From Sporolactobacillus mangiferae (GTDB lineage Bacteria; Bacillota; Bacilli; Bacillales; Sporolactobacillaceae), in NCBI RefSeq assembly GCF_023336505.1, contig NZ_JAMAST010000002.1, forward strand, positions 352,998 through 416,997: a stretch of DNA of 64,000 nucleotides, read 5' to 3'. The first letter of the stretch is position 1; each line of letters opens with the position of its first letter. Shown in pieces: positions 12,669 to 21,713 of the stretch. The translations under genes and the position numbers were made by a program. Below the pieces are notes generated by a model. That model was not told the DNA's origin, made no database searches, and saw only the letters and a list, made by a program, of their open reading frames with translations.

Positions 12669-12947
12669 ATGAACATGCAGCAACAAAACGGGCAGGCGCC
12701 AATGAATTTCGCTCAGCCACCAGCGATACTTTCCACAAAAGATTTACTCTACATTGAAGATATGCTGTCCTGGAACCTGGAGATCATTAAAAAAGCGCAT
12801 GCCTATGCGTCAATGTGTCAGGATCAGGATGTCATGCAAGCGATGAACCGGACGTGTCAGCTCCATATTCGCCATTATCAAAGCATCCTGAACCATCTTG
12901 GCAAGCATGTCCAGACAACTGCTATGGCAGGGGGAATGGCAAAATGA
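12669..12947 (+). CDS. small CotF-type spore coat-like protein
   Basis: A 92-residue protein with Gln/Asn-rich ends and an STKDLLYIEDMLSWNL helix typical of spore coat F-like proteins in the ferritin-like/CotF group. It probably acts in the forespore or coat. An SD-like GGAG lies about 12 nt before the first ATG; a second ATG two codons later is possible. Its stop overlaps the next start (ATGA), so the pair is co-translated. Confidence 0.8.
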   Translation: MNMQQQNGQAPMNFAQPPAILSTKDLLYIEDMLSWNLEIIKKAHAYASMCQDQDVMQAMNRTCQLHIRHYQSILNHLGKHVQTTAMAGGMAK

Positions 12948-13282
12948 TGGAGAAACAGCCAGCACAATCAACGCCCATTCAAAACACCGAAACGCAAGTG
13001 CCGAAGAATCAGCAGATGAATGATCGGGATTATTTGAATGATGTGCTTTTGACTGAGAAATATTTAGGCACTTCTTATGTGCACGCCATGCAAGAAGCAA
13101 GCCACCAGGCATTGTATCAGGATATTAAAACGGTTTTTGATCAAACCAGCGATCATCAGCGCGATCTTTTTAACCTGATGTTCAATAAAGGCTGGTACAA
13201 AATGGAATCACAGGAACCGCAGAAAATCCAGCAGACTCAGCAGCAGTTCACACAATATGCCCAGCAGCAGTTTTCCAAATAA
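12944..13282 (+). CDS. spore coat protein CotF-family
   Basis: A 112-residue protein with the CotF core (MNDRDYLNDVLLTEKYLGT, then ASHQALYQDI and a Gln-rich tail). CotF-family proteins are spore coat components of sporulating Bacilli. I place the start at the ATG overlapping the preceding stop codon; an open frame extends further upstream but only as antisense-like sequence inside the first gene. An intrinsic terminator follows about 27 bp after the stop. Confidence 0.85.
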   Translation: MMEKQPAQSTPIQNTETQVPKNQQMNDRDYLNDVLLTEKYLGTSYVHAMQEASHQALYQDIKTVFDQTSDHQRDLFNLMFNKGWYKMESQEPQKIQQTQQQFTQYAQQQFSK

Positions 13283-13308
13283 TTTATTTCACTTGTTTTA
13301 AGTTACCC

Positions 13309-13339
13309 GCCATCCTGAAAAAATCAGGATGGCTTTTTT
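13309..13339 (+). terminator. intrinsic terminator after the cotF-like pair
   Basis: Stem GCCATCCTGA/TCAGGATGGC (13309-13318 and 13324-13333) followed by TTTTTTC. Confidence 0.9.
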
Positions 13340-13485
13340 CACAAGATAAAGAACTATAACCAGGTCACAACTGGACAGTAAAGCAGAGGATGCGAGACAC
13401 CTGTGAAACCCGGCAGGAACCTGCAGATTTCTGTCTGTTCGAGGAGGCTTGCAGGGCAATCAACAGCGACAATGCATCCTAAAAG
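13340..13485 (+). repeat. possible diverged family B element
   Basis: Directly after the rightward terminator the sequence reads ACAAGATAAAGAACTATA, close to ACAAGATAAGAAAGTATA at the A/B junction near 62.27 kb (minus strand). GAGGAGGCTTGCAGGG and CAATCAACAGCG further on loosely resemble family B. If real, this copy points rightward behind a rightward gene. The similarity is weak and was judged by eye. Confidence 0.35.
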
Positions 13486-13575
13486 GCATAAAGCAACGGC
13501 TCATGCTCACCAAACCATTAAAAGATGCTGTATCTTCAGAAATCACCTATAATTGGGACAAAGGAGGAAATACAT

Positions 13576-15549
13576 ATGGAGAAAAAACGACTGATTACAG
13601 TTGAGGATTTAACGGCATTCACGTTCGCCGGTGAACCGGCACTTTCACCTGACGGGAAACAAGCCGTGTATGTTGTCACGCAAACCGACTTACAGCAGAA
13701 CGGTTACACGTCCACTTTATATTACGCAGATGAGAAAACCATTCCCGGTCCGCTCACCTATGCTTACAGCAAAGGACGGTGTGAAAAACACCACAGCCCT
13801 GTTTTTTCACATGATGGAAAAACCGTCTACTTCCTCTCCAACCGAAACGGCAGCGACCAAGTATGGCGTATTCGCCTGAATGGAGGCGAGGCAGAATCTG
13901 TTACTGACTTTGGCAGCGACGTCATCGATTTTGCGCTGAGCCCGGATGAAAAATTACTCGTCTGTCAATGTATGATCAAGGATAAAACAGAGTACGACAA
14001 TGAAGACATTACGGTGATTACACGACTCAGATACTTGCAAAATGGCAAAGGGTTTGTTCAGGGAACTTCGGCGCTTTATTTATATACAATTGCAACAAAA
14101 CAGAAAAAATGCATTACCAATCCGCTTCAGGATGCAGAACTGCCGGCCTTTTCTCCGGATGGTACCCAGCTTTATTTCTGCATGGGAAAACAGAATCCGC
14201 AGGAAACCGACTACTTGTTCGATGTTTACAGGCATGATCTCAATCACAGCGAAACGACGTGCATTTATCAGGCAAAAGGATCTATCTATGATATGAAAAT
14301 TTCACCGGATGGCCGGACCGTCGCGCTTGCGGCGACTGAAGACGGAGAATGCACACCCGAGAATATTACTATTCTTCTTGTACCCGCAAACGGCGGTTCC
14401 ATAAGAAATCTCACGGCGCATGACCCATTGTCGCTTGGAAATTTCATCGGTACCGATGTCCGCTTTGACGACGGAGCCAATATGATCGCATGGGCAGCAA
14501 ATGGAGAATCCCTCACCTACCTCGTTCAGGACGGACCAATCAGCGGATTAAAGTCCGTCACTTTGAATGGCACATCCAAATCAGTGTTCATGATGGAAAA
14601 GCACGTCATGACCTCATTTACGATGGCCCATGATCAAATTGCCGCTGTGCTCTCCACTCCCTCTTCACCTGGTGATCTCTATTTCCTGGGAAATGGCGAC
14701 ACAATGCGACAAATAAGCGATCATAATCAGGCACTTTTCAGCCAATTGGATATTAGTGAGCCGATTCCGTTTACATATAAAGGCGCGGAGGATTGGCAAA
14801 TCGATGGTTGGCTCCTCCTTCCTCCTGAATCCGCACAAACAGAGGAAGAAATCCCCGTCGTGCTGGAAATTCACGGTGGACCCGCAAGTGCCTACGGAGA
14901 CACATTCAACCATGAATTCCAGTGTCTCGCCGCCGAAGGATACGCAGTGGTTTACACGAATCCACGAGGAAGCCGAGGTTATGGGGCGGCATTCTGTGCC
15001 GGCTGTTACGGGGACTGGGGAAGAAGAGATAAGCAGGATATTTTAAATGGATTGGATTATGCGCTGGATCATTTTCCTCGGCTCGACCGCAATCGGCAGT
15101 TCGTCACCGGAGGCAGCTACGGTGGATTTATGACCAATACGATTATCGGCACAACTGAACGTTTTCGCGCGGCGGTCACTCAGCGATCTATCTGCAATCT
15201 GTATAATTTTTACGGAACAAGTGATATTGGTTACTATTTTCTCACCCGTTATTTTAATGGAGCAGATTTATGGACCGAGGAAGAGCTCCTGATGCGTTTC
15301 TCGCCGATTCGAAACGCCAATAAAGTGAGTACACCAACCTGCATTATTCACAGCGAGCAGGACCATCGCTGCCCGATCGAACAGGCGGAACAGTGGTATG
15401 TTGCATTGAAACGGCTTGGTGTTGAGACTCGCTTTGTTCGTATCAAGGGTGAAAATCATGAGCTTTCCCGGAGTGGGCATCCGAAAAACAGGCTGGTCCG
15501 ACTTCATGAAATCATGGATTGGTTCAATAGGCATCTGACAAAAGATTGA
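13576..15549 (+). CDS. S9 family prolyl-oligopeptidase-type peptidase, YuxL-like
   Basis: Serine peptidase of 657 residues, the length I recall for Bacillus YuxL. The N-terminal half is a beta-propeller with PD40-type repeats (LSPDGKQAVYV, FSHDGKTVYFL, ISPDGRTVAL). The C-terminal half is an alpha/beta hydrolase with the nucleophile S514 in GGSYGGF, D596 in SEQDHR and H628 in GENHEL. Substrates are probably short or acylated peptides in the cytoplasm, since no signal peptide is seen. The ATG at 13576 follows AAAGGAGG; an upstream frame of 17 residues is unlikely. It stands alone. Confidence 0.92.
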   Translation: MEKKRLITVEDLTAFTFAGEPALSPDGKQAVYVVTQTDLQQNGYTSTLYYADEKTIPGPLTYAYSKGRCEKHHSPVFSHDGKTVYFLSNRNGSDQVWRIRLNGGEAESVTDFGSDVIDFALSPDEKLLVCQCMIKDKTEYDNEDITVITRLRYLQNGKGFVQGTSALYLYTIATKQKKCITNPLQDAELPAFSPDGTQLYFCMGKQNPQETDYLFDVYRHDLNHSETTCIYQAKGSIYDMKISPDGRTVALAATEDGECTPENITILLVPANGGSIRNLTAHDPLSLGNFIGTDVRFDDGANMIAWAANGESLTYLVQDGPISGLKSVTLNGTSKSVFMMEKHVMTSFTMAHDQIAAVLSTPSSPGDLYFLGNGDTMRQISDHNQALFSQLDISEPIPFTYKGAEDWQIDGWLLLPPESAQTEEEIPVVLEIHGGPASAYGDTFNHEFQCLAAEGYAVVYTNPRGSRGYGAAFCAGCYGDWGRRDKQDILNGLDYALDHFPRLDRNRQFVTGGSYGGFMTNTIIGTTERFRAAVTQRSICNLYNFYGTSDIGYYFLTRYFNGADLWTEEELLMRFSPIRNANKVSTPTCIIHSEQDHRCPIEQAEQWYVALKRLGVETRFVRIKGENHELSRSGHPKNRLVRLHEIMDWFNRHLTKD

Positions 15550-15593
15550 GCCGGCTGGCAGATATAAAAGTAAATAGATGCAGACAACAACAA

Positions 15594-15618
15594 CCTGAAT
15601 GACGAACTGCCATTCAGG
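15594..15618. terminator. weak hairpin after the S9 peptidase
   Basis: Inverted repeat CCTGAATG/CATTCAGG with a 9-nt loop, about 45 bp past the stop codon, but without a T-run. It could be a weak terminator or an mRNA-end stabiliser. Confidence 0.35.
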
Positions 15619-15822
15619 CTGTTCACATTTCTTGAAAGCATGCGTCACGAATTGTTTGCAGCAAAAATAACTCACCATTAGGTTCTTTTAAAACCCCCTT
15701 GGTCGTTTCACGGCTGCCTGCCTGAATCTTCCATGAATCTGGTAACATCATGTAATTCTATCTTTTACCCCATTACAAATCTCCCAAACTCGAAAGTTAT
15801 GAACCGAGGAGGGAGTTACACA

Positions 15823-16638
15823 ATGAAAAAACAAATCATTGGTTTGACCATCGCGGGGGCGCTGGCTTTGCCGCTCGTGACAGGGGGAGGCCAGGCACAG
15901 GCGGCGACATCGCCAAAAGATCAAGTCTGTACCAAGGCCACTACCGAATTGTTTAACCCGTGGAAGCTTCAGAAAGAGCAGATTCCGGATCTGGATCAAC
16001 TGCTAAAGCAACTCGGCATTTCATTCGACCTGTCGCAACTTCAGGAACAGCTTGACAAGCAGAAAGAGAATGCGGCACCGACAACGGAAGCACCGAAAAA
16101 AGACGATACCGCTCAAGCTGAAAAACCTGATCGTTCAAAACCACAAGCCACTGAAGAAACGCAAAAGCCTGAAACACCGACCCAATCAGAAAAACCGGCC
16201 AGCGATCAATCATCACAGCCTTCAGAACAGACATCATCAAAAAGTGATCTGAACGCATATGAGCAGAAGGTTGTCGATCTGACCAACCAGGAAAGAACAA
16301 AGGCCGGCCTTCAGCCGCTGAAGGCAGACAACAGTGCTCTGTCAAAAATGGCACGCGCCAAATCTCAGGATATGCGGGATAAAAATTATTTTGACCATCA
16401 GTCGCCTACCTACGGCTCACCTTTTGATATGATGAAGAAATACGGTATTTCTTATAAGTCCGCCGGCGAAAATATTGCAGCCGGACAAAAAACTCCTGAA
16501 GAGGTCGTCCAGGGATGGATGAACAGTCCTGGACATCGCGCCAACATTTTGAATGCCAGCTTCACAACGATCGGTGTCGGCTACGTTGAAGGTGGCTCCT
16601 ACGGTTCTTACTGGACACAGGAATTCATCGGCAACTAA
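15823..16638 (+). CDS. secreted CAP/SCP-domain protein, YkwD-like
   Basis: A 271-residue secreted protein. Residues 1-28 are a Sec signal ending GGQAQAA. A short helical stretch (about 30-80) and a Lys/Pro/Glu/Gln-rich linker (about 85-140) precede a C-terminal CAP domain starting at NAYEQKVVDLTNQERTKAG. Conserved features include YFDHQSPTYGSPFDMM, SAGENIAAGQ and the SPGHRANILN motif. Bacterial CAP proteins of this kind are often spore- or wall-associated and their biochemical role is not settled. GGAGGG precedes the chosen ATG, giving a proper signal peptide. Confidence 0.92.
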   Translation: MKKQIIGLTIAGALALPLVTGGGQAQAATSPKDQVCTKATTELFNPWKLQKEQIPDLDQLLKQLGISFDLSQLQEQLDKQKENAAPTTEAPKKDDTAQAEKPDRSKPQATEETQKPETPTQSEKPASDQSSQPSEQTSSKSDLNAYEQKVVDLTNQERTKAGLQPLKADNSALSKMARAKSQDMRDKNYFDHQSPTYGSPFDMMKKYGISYKSAGENIAAGQKTPEEVVQGWMNSPGHRANILNASFTTIGVGYVEGGSYGSYWTQEFIGN

Positions 16639-16672
16639 TCCCATCAGCCCCTTGCAAACAATCCCAGAAGAA

Positions 16673-16716
16673 AAACAGCGTCTCACTGTATTTCACATGT
16701 GGACGCTGTTTTTATA
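16673..16716 (+). terminator. intrinsic terminator after the CAP-domain gene
   Basis: Stem AACAGCGTC/GACGCTGTT (about 16674-16682 and 16702-16710) followed by a T-rich run. Confidence 0.85.
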
Positions 16717-16808
16717 TATGCTTCTTCGATTTTTTCTTCCACGAACGTGAGCCTTCTCCGTTGAATACACTGGCAGTAAGGAAACGGCTTGTGAGGAGGT
16801 GTCTATTG

Positions 16809-17450
16809 TTGCATGTACGTCCGCTTTACGTTGCTGCCGGCGATTCACTGACCGTCGGAATCGGTTCAACTTTCTTTCAGCCAAACTTTGTTAAATGGTA
16901 TCATCACGATCTTGAAAGCTTTTATCGGCTGCCTGTTGATCGGCAGGTTTTTGCGAAGAATGGTGCGACAACTGATGACATTCTCAGTATCCTTGCACGC
17001 CCTGATGCAGCTGCAGCCATCAAAAACGCTCAGGTTATTACCTTGACCGGAGGCGGCAACGACTTTCTGAGAGCAGGCAGACTGTGGCTGCGCACCGGAA
17101 ATGCCGAACCGGTTAATCAGGCAATGAAAAGCAGTATAGCCCATTTTGAAGAAATGGTTCGGTTCATTTACAGACTGCACGATAACGATTCGTCTTCGTT
17201 TATGGTTCGCATTTTAAACCTGTATAATCCATTATTTTACATTCCTCATACTAATGCATGGCTCGAACAATATAACGAGCGTCTCCAAAGTCTTGAAAAA
17301 ATTCCGAGCGTTCGTGTTGCCGATATTTTTCATGTATTCGCAGGCCGTGAACCTCAGTTGCTCGGTTTTGATCGGATACATCCGAATCCAATCGGATACC
17401 GACTCATGGCCGAGGCCACGTCGGCGCTTGGATTCAAGCAGTTTTACTAG
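16809..17450 (+). CDS. SGNH/GDSL-family hydrolase
   Basis: About 213 residues with the SGNH signatures in order: AAGDSLTVG near the N terminus (block I serine), GGGNDF (block III) and FDRIHPNPIGY (block V Asp/His). The family comprises lipases and esterases acting on lipids or acylated wall sugars; the substrate cannot be told. The start is probably TTG at 16809 or 16806, because AGGAGGT lies at 16794-16800. The frame remains open upstream to a TTG at 16761, which would delete the SD. No signal peptide is visible. Confidence 0.82.
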   Translation: MHVRPLYVAAGDSLTVGIGSTFFQPNFVKWYHHDLESFYRLPVDRQVFAKNGATTDDILSILARPDAAAAIKNAQVITLTGGGNDFLRAGRLWLRTGNAEPVNQAMKSSIAHFEEMVRFIYRLHDNDSSSFMVRILNLYNPLFYIPHTNAWLEQYNERLQSLEKIPSVRVADIFHVFAGREPQLLGFDRIHPNPIGYRLMAEATSALGFKQFY

Positions 17451-17659
17451 GCCGCTAAAGAATCACGCTGTCTGTCACCGCGGATTGGCCCATCAATCAT
17501 CGGATAAAGAGCATCTGGTTCCATGTGCCGTTAAGGCAACCATTGCTGTATTCCCCTGCCAAAATCATTGTTTTGTTGGTTGTATTGAGGCAAAATCAGA
17601 ATCTTACACTTAATACGGAAAACAGAATGCCGACCCTTGCCGCAGGATCGGAATTGTTC

Positions 17660-18640
17660 TCAGACGTGATCAAATTTAAAATCTTCATCTGTCAGTGGCT
17701 CAATGTTCAGCGGAACGACATAGTCGCCTTTCGTTGAAAAAAAGTCATGATTTATCGTGCCCGTATCAATGCCGTTCAGCACAATCTGGCTCACCGGCGC
17801 ATGATCATATTTATCGTCGTACCCAAGATTCTGCAGCGCGCGGTTGGCATTATAGTATACATAATTCATAACCTCATCCGCCAAACCAATTTTTGAATAA
17901 ATTTTCTCAGTATACGTCTTTTCCACTGCAATCAGGCGGTCAAGCAATCTTTCGCGCTCTCTGTCTGCTTCCAGGCGTTCACTGTCTGTCAGGTCCTCCC
18001 GGTACAGACGCTGAGCAACCATACCGGTGAAACTGCCGTGAATCGATTCATCCTGAATAATCTTGCGGATAATTTCGCCGCTGGCAATCATCCGCCCCTG
18101 ACCGGACAAAAAAACGGGGTAGAAGAAGCCGCTGTAAAACGAAAAACTTTCAAGAAAAACAGAGGCGGTCATCGCCATATAGCGTTTGAATGGCGTCACA
18201 TTTTCCTTTTTATCATAAAGATTTTGATACCACTCAGCGATCAGCCGATATTTTTCTTGAAGTTCAGGCTGATTGCTGACCCATTCACCAAGATAATAAT
18301 TGGTTTCCCGGGACGAGATCAGAGTTGAAAAAATATGAGAATACGATTTTGCATGAATATGTTCCATCATGCCCATCCAGGCAAAAACCGCCTGCTCATG
18401 CATGTTATCATGATGAATCGCAATCAACGGCATCCCGTTGTCGCCCTGTTCACGATCAAGTCCTGTAAGCCCTGAGAGAACCTGAACATAGGCTGTGCGT
18501 TCATCTTCCGTCATTTTCGACCAATCTGCCAGATCACGTGACACTTTGAATGCTTCCTCTGTCCAGAATTGATTAATATTTTGTTTCCAGTATACCTTGG
18601 CAACCTGATTGTCGCCGCTGTTCCAGTTAATAGCCTTCAT
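17660..18640 (-). CDS. nrdF: class Ib ribonucleotide reductase, small subunit NrdF
   Basis: Radical-bearing beta subunit (326 residues) of the aerobic class Ib reductase that makes dNDPs. The metal-ligand and tyrosyl radical segments are present (MEHIHAKSYSHIF, the FLESFSFYSGFF stretch and EIIRKIIQDESIHGSF). The ATG at 18640 follows AAAGGATGG; an 11-residue extension is unlikely. It is the last gene of nrdIEF, about 100 bp after nrdE. A weak hairpin with CCGATCCTG/CAAGGGTCGG lies past its end near 17625-17650. Confidence 0.95.
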   Translation of the reverse strand: MKAINWNSGDNQVAKVYWKQNINQFWTEEAFKVSRDLADWSKMTEDERTAYVQVLSGLTGLDREQGDNGMPLIAIHHDNMHEQAVFAWMGMMEHIHAKSYSHIFSTLISSRETNYYLGEWVSNQPELQEKYRLIAEWYQNLYDKKENVTPFKRYMAMTASVFLESFSFYSGFFYPVFLSGQGRMIASGEIIRKIIQDESIHGSFTGMVAQRLYREDLTDSERLEADRERERLLDRLIAVEKTYTEKIYSKIGLADEVMNYVYYNANRALQNLGYDDKYDHAPVSQIVLNGIDTGTINHDFFSTKGDYVVPLNIEPLTDEDFKFDHV

Positions 18641-18743
18641 TGCAACCGTCCATCCTTTGTTCCGCTTAAACAAGCGTATAGGTCTCAGTAGAAATAAATA
18701 CTTGCGGTCATTGCTTTGCTTTCATTAAAACATCTCCGCACGT

Positions 18744-20849
18744 TCAAACCGAACAAGCTGTGCACTCTTCAGGAGACAGAAGCTGTGTCCGCGTATAGTA
18801 GAGTGATTTCAGTCCTTTTTTATGTGCATAGACATACAGCCTTGCCAGTTGCCGCGTGCTCGTCATGCTGTCAACATAAAGAATCGTTGAAATCCCTTGA
18901 TCGACATGCTGCTGAATCTCGGCAATCATGTCAATGACGCGAAACTGATTCGTCTGATAAGCCGACTTGTAATACCACATGGTTTGCGGAGACAGGAAGG
19001 GCATTGGATAAATCGTTTCGCTGTTCCCATACTTTCGCCGCTCAATAATGTTGACGACCGGCATCACAGAACTGGTTGCATTTTGAACATAACTGATCGA
19101 CTGTGTTGGAGCGACAGCCAGGCGGTAAGCATTGTATAAGCCATATTGAGCGACCTGTGCTTTCAATTCCGTCCACTCCTCAGCAGTCGGAATATGAATG
19201 TCTTTGAAAAGTTCGGCTGCTCTCTCCGTTTTCGGTCCAAAATACTCTTGTTCATACTTCGCAAAGTAAGAACCATCAGCATAATCGGACAGCTCAAACC
19301 CCCTGAAAGTCTCGCCCCGCTCTTTTGCAATCAGCATCGACTTTTCAATCGAATAATAATTGACGAGCGAAAAGAACGTTCTGGCAAAATCACGTGCTTC
19401 CTCGGATTCATAAGCAAGCTGATTTTTTGCGAGATAACCGTTCAGGTTCATTGCCCCAAGCCCTACTGAATGCAATTCACGATTAGCAAGACTGACACCT
19501 GGTGCATTGGCAATCTCAGTCATATCACTGACCTGAGTCAACGCCTCAATACCTGCATGTACTGAGTCACGAATTTTTCCGGACTCCATGACATTGACGA
19601 TGTTCAGTGAGCCGAGAATACAGGAGACATCACGGCGAATATCGTCCGGAACACTATAATCATTAATTGTCGATGTTTCCTGCAACTGAAAAATTTCCGT
19701 GCACAGGTTTGACATTTTAATCTGACCAAGTCGGTGCAGCGGATGATTCCTGTTTGCATTATCCTTGTAAAAGATATATGGATATCCGGATTGCATCTGC
19801 ATCTGGGCGATCAGGTTCAAAAATTCACGCGCATCAGCACTCTTCTTTTTGACCGCAGGATTGGCAACAAGCTGATCGTACATTTTATCCATATCCATAT
19901 CATCCAGATGCCTGCCATATGCTTTAAATACGGTGTACGGAGCAAACATATAAAACTGTTTTCCTTCTTCCGCCAGTTCAAAAAATTTACCCGGGACAAT
20001 AAGTCCAATCGACAACGTCGACAGACGAATATCTTCATCCGCATTTTCCTTTTTCGTATCAAGAAATTCCGGAGCATCCCAGTGAAAAATATTTAAATAT
20101 GCGGCACCGGCACCCGGGCGCTGACCTAACTGATCCGCATAGGAGAAGCCGAGCTGAAGCTTGCGCGCAACCGGCACTACTCCCTTGGCGACGCCCTCGA
20201 CTCCTTTAATCGCCTCGCCGCGCGCCCGAATTTTTGACAGATTGAGTGCGACGCCTCCGCCGATTTTCGACAGCTGCTGTGAAGTGCTCTCTATGTAATT
20301 AATCGAATTGAGCGAATCATCAGCTTCAATCAGAAAACAGGATACCATCTCACCGCGCCGCGCCTTCCCCGCATTGAGAAAGGTCGGTGTCGCCGGCTGG
20401 TAGCGCTGTTCCATCATGGCACGCATAAACCGTACGGCTTTGTCATAGTTTCCATGTGCGAGGAAAAGAGAAGCGATCGCGATTCGCTCATCATAATTTT
20501 CAAGATAGTGAGATTTGTCATTGGTTTTCATTGCATAGTCGCGATAAAATTTACTTACTGCCATATAGGACTTAAATTGAAAATTATATTCAGCAGCCAT
20601 ATGATGCAGCTGTTCAATTTGCCATTCTTCGTATTCCGAAAAAACATCGTAATAATAATGCTCATCTACAAGATAATGAAGTCGCTCAAGCACACTCTTA
20701 AAATGAATGGTTTTTGCGCGCACTTCCTCCATAAAAACGCGAATGGCTTCTTGATCCTTATCTAGACGATAAAAGCCGCCTTCTCCACGTGTCAGCACTT
20801 CATTATTTAGTTCAGTGTACGATTTCGACTTGATTGCTTCGTTCGGCAA
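18744..20849 (-). CDS. nrdE: class Ib ribonucleotide reductase, large subunit NrdE
   Basis: Catalytic alpha subunit (701 residues). It binds NDPs and carries the active-site cysteines (EMVSCFLIEADDS and SNLCTEIFQL segments) and the C-terminal redox pair in CTACSV that is reduced by NrdH or thioredoxin. Class Ib enzymes lack the N-terminal ATP cone; consistent with this, the N terminus goes straight into SYTELNNEVLTRG. The start appears to be TTG at 20849, with GAGGGTGAAGG just upstream and 38 bp of overlap with nrdI. Confidence 0.95.
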   Translation of the reverse strand: MPNEAIKSKSYTELNNEVLTRGEGGFYRLDKDQEAIRVFMEEVRAKTIHFKSVLERLHYLVDEHYYYDVFSEYEEWQIEQLHHMAAEYNFQFKSYMAVSKFYRDYAMKTNDKSHYLENYDERIAIASLFLAHGNYDKAVRFMRAMMEQRYQPATPTFLNAGKARRGEMVSCFLIEADDSLNSINYIESTSQQLSKIGGGVALNLSKIRARGEAIKGVEGVAKGVVPVARKLQLGFSYADQLGQRPGAGAAYLNIFHWDAPEFLDTKKENADEDIRLSTLSIGLIVPGKFFELAEEGKQFYMFAPYTVFKAYGRHLDDMDMDKMYDQLVANPAVKKKSADAREFLNLIAQMQMQSGYPYIFYKDNANRNHPLHRLGQIKMSNLCTEIFQLQETSTINDYSVPDDIRRDVSCILGSLNIVNVMESGKIRDSVHAGIEALTQVSDMTEIANAPGVSLANRELHSVGLGAMNLNGYLAKNQLAYESEEARDFARTFFSLVNYYSIEKSMLIAKERGETFRGFELSDYADGSYFAKYEQEYFGPKTERAAELFKDIHIPTAEEWTELKAQVAQYGLYNAYRLAVAPTQSISYVQNATSSVMPVVNIIERRKYGNSETIYPMPFLSPQTMWYYKSAYQTNQFRVIDMIAEIQQHVDQGISTILYVDSMTSTRQLARLYVYAHKKGLKSLYYTRTQLLSPEECTACSV

Positions 20850-21195
20850 GTGCCTTCACCCTCTCTCTAAATTCAGCGACATCCTGATCCGTACCGCCAA
20901 GTTCAAATTTATATAAAACAGGTACATTGTACAATTGAGCAATTACGTCTGCAGCATGTGCAAAATTCCGGCCCCAGTTCCGATTACCACTCGCGGCAAC
21001 AGCCACAAGATAACGACTGTTTTTTTGCAGAAATGCTTTTACCTGCTCCGGGGCATCGCCAAAGCCAATTGTATTGGTGACTAAAACAAAAGGTTCGTGC
21101 ACTTGATCGACATTGCCAATCGACTGATGGTCAAGCCCCGTCTTACTCAAAAACCTTTTGACGTTGCCAGTCATGGTCTCGTATAAAATACGCAA
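20812..21195 (-). CDS. nrdI: NrdI flavodoxin-like protein
   Basis: A 127-residue FMN protein that activates the dimanganese NrdF cofactor by supplying an oxidant. The family N terminus (YETMTGNVKRFL) and the GFGDAPEQVKAFL and GNRNWGRNFA loops are present. It opens with TTG at 21195, with AAAGGAGGG at 8-nt spacing. It leads the nrdIEF operon, and two NrdR-like boxes lie upstream. Confidence 0.93.
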   Translation of the reverse strand: MRILYETMTGNVKRFLSKTGLDHQSIGNVDQVHEPFVLVTNTIGFGDAPEQVKAFLQKNSRYLVAVAASGNRNWGRNFAHAADVIAQLYNVPVLYKFELGGTDQDVAEFRERVKALAERSNQVEIVH

Positions 21196-21243
21196 CGGAT
21201 GTCCCTCCTTTCATTTAAAAGAACATATTTCGTCTTCAAATAT

Positions 21244-21289
21244 CACAATATATAGTTTATGTTAAATAAGATACCACAATATATAGTTT
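21244..21289 (-). promoter_or_regulatory. paired NrdR boxes upstream of nrdIEF
   Basis: Two identical 15-mers CACAATATATAGTTT at 21244-21258 and 21275-21289 are spaced 31 nt apart, about three helical turns. This matches the NrdR box pattern (consensus close to ACAnTATATATTGT) and its usual spacing. The core promoter probably overlaps the boxes, since TATATA and TTGTGG elements fall inside them. By family knowledge NrdR represses RNR genes when dATP is plentiful. The nrdR gene itself is not in this window. Confidence 0.9.
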
Positions 21290-21448
21290 CGTTCAAGCTG
21301 GAAAATCCGACAGATAAAAAAACTCTACTTAATCTTACGGCACGTTCCGTGTTGTTTCAATAAGAAAATCGGGCCGTGTCATCCCCGGACAAGTGCAAAG
21401 CCCTTGTCGCGCTGATAAACATTAATCCTCAAAAATTTTAAACTTTTT

Positions 21449-21540
21449 TAGAAAACTTGGCTTTGCCAAGCTTCTGGCGAAGGCAAAGACCGTAGTTGCA
21501 CTTATACTATAATCCGCTGAATTTTAAACTTTCTTATAGT
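21449..21540 (-). repeat. family A element, short form, copy A2a
   Basis: About 92 nt, read leftward from ACTATAAGAAAGTTTAA to the hairpin CTTGGC-aaa-GCCAAG plus TTTTCTA. It is tandem with A2b. It contains the CAGCGGATTATAGTATAAGTGC core common to the short copies. Confidence 0.75.
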
Positions 21541-21542
21541 AT

Positions 21543-21631
21543 TAGAAAACTTGGCTTCGCCAAGCCTTTGACACGGGCGAAACCGCCGTCGCACTTATAC
21601 TATTTCCCTTAAAATTTATATACTTTCTTAT
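21543..21631 (-). repeat. family A element, copy A2b
   Basis: About 89 nt, head-to-tail with A2a. It starts about 6 nt past the T-run of the ppk terminator. Its ends match the long form (TATATAAATTTTAAGGG and the CGGGCGAAACCGCCGTCGC segment on the plus strand) but it lacks the internal long-form insert. Confidence 0.75.
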
Positions 21632-21636
21632 CGCGT

Positions 21637-21694
21637 ACAAAAAACGCAACCGCCATCCCTGCATCTCGTTTACTGCAGGGAAGCCAGGCTGCGC
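21637..21694 (-). terminator. intrinsic terminator of ppx-ppk
   Basis: Read leftward, an imperfect long stem (GCGCAGCC...GGTTGCG) encloses a perfect TCCCTGCA/TGCAGGGA stem, followed by TTTTTTG. It lies about 20 bp past the ppk stop. Confidence 0.8.
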
Positions 21695-21713
21695 CAAAAT
21701 ACAGCAAATTATT

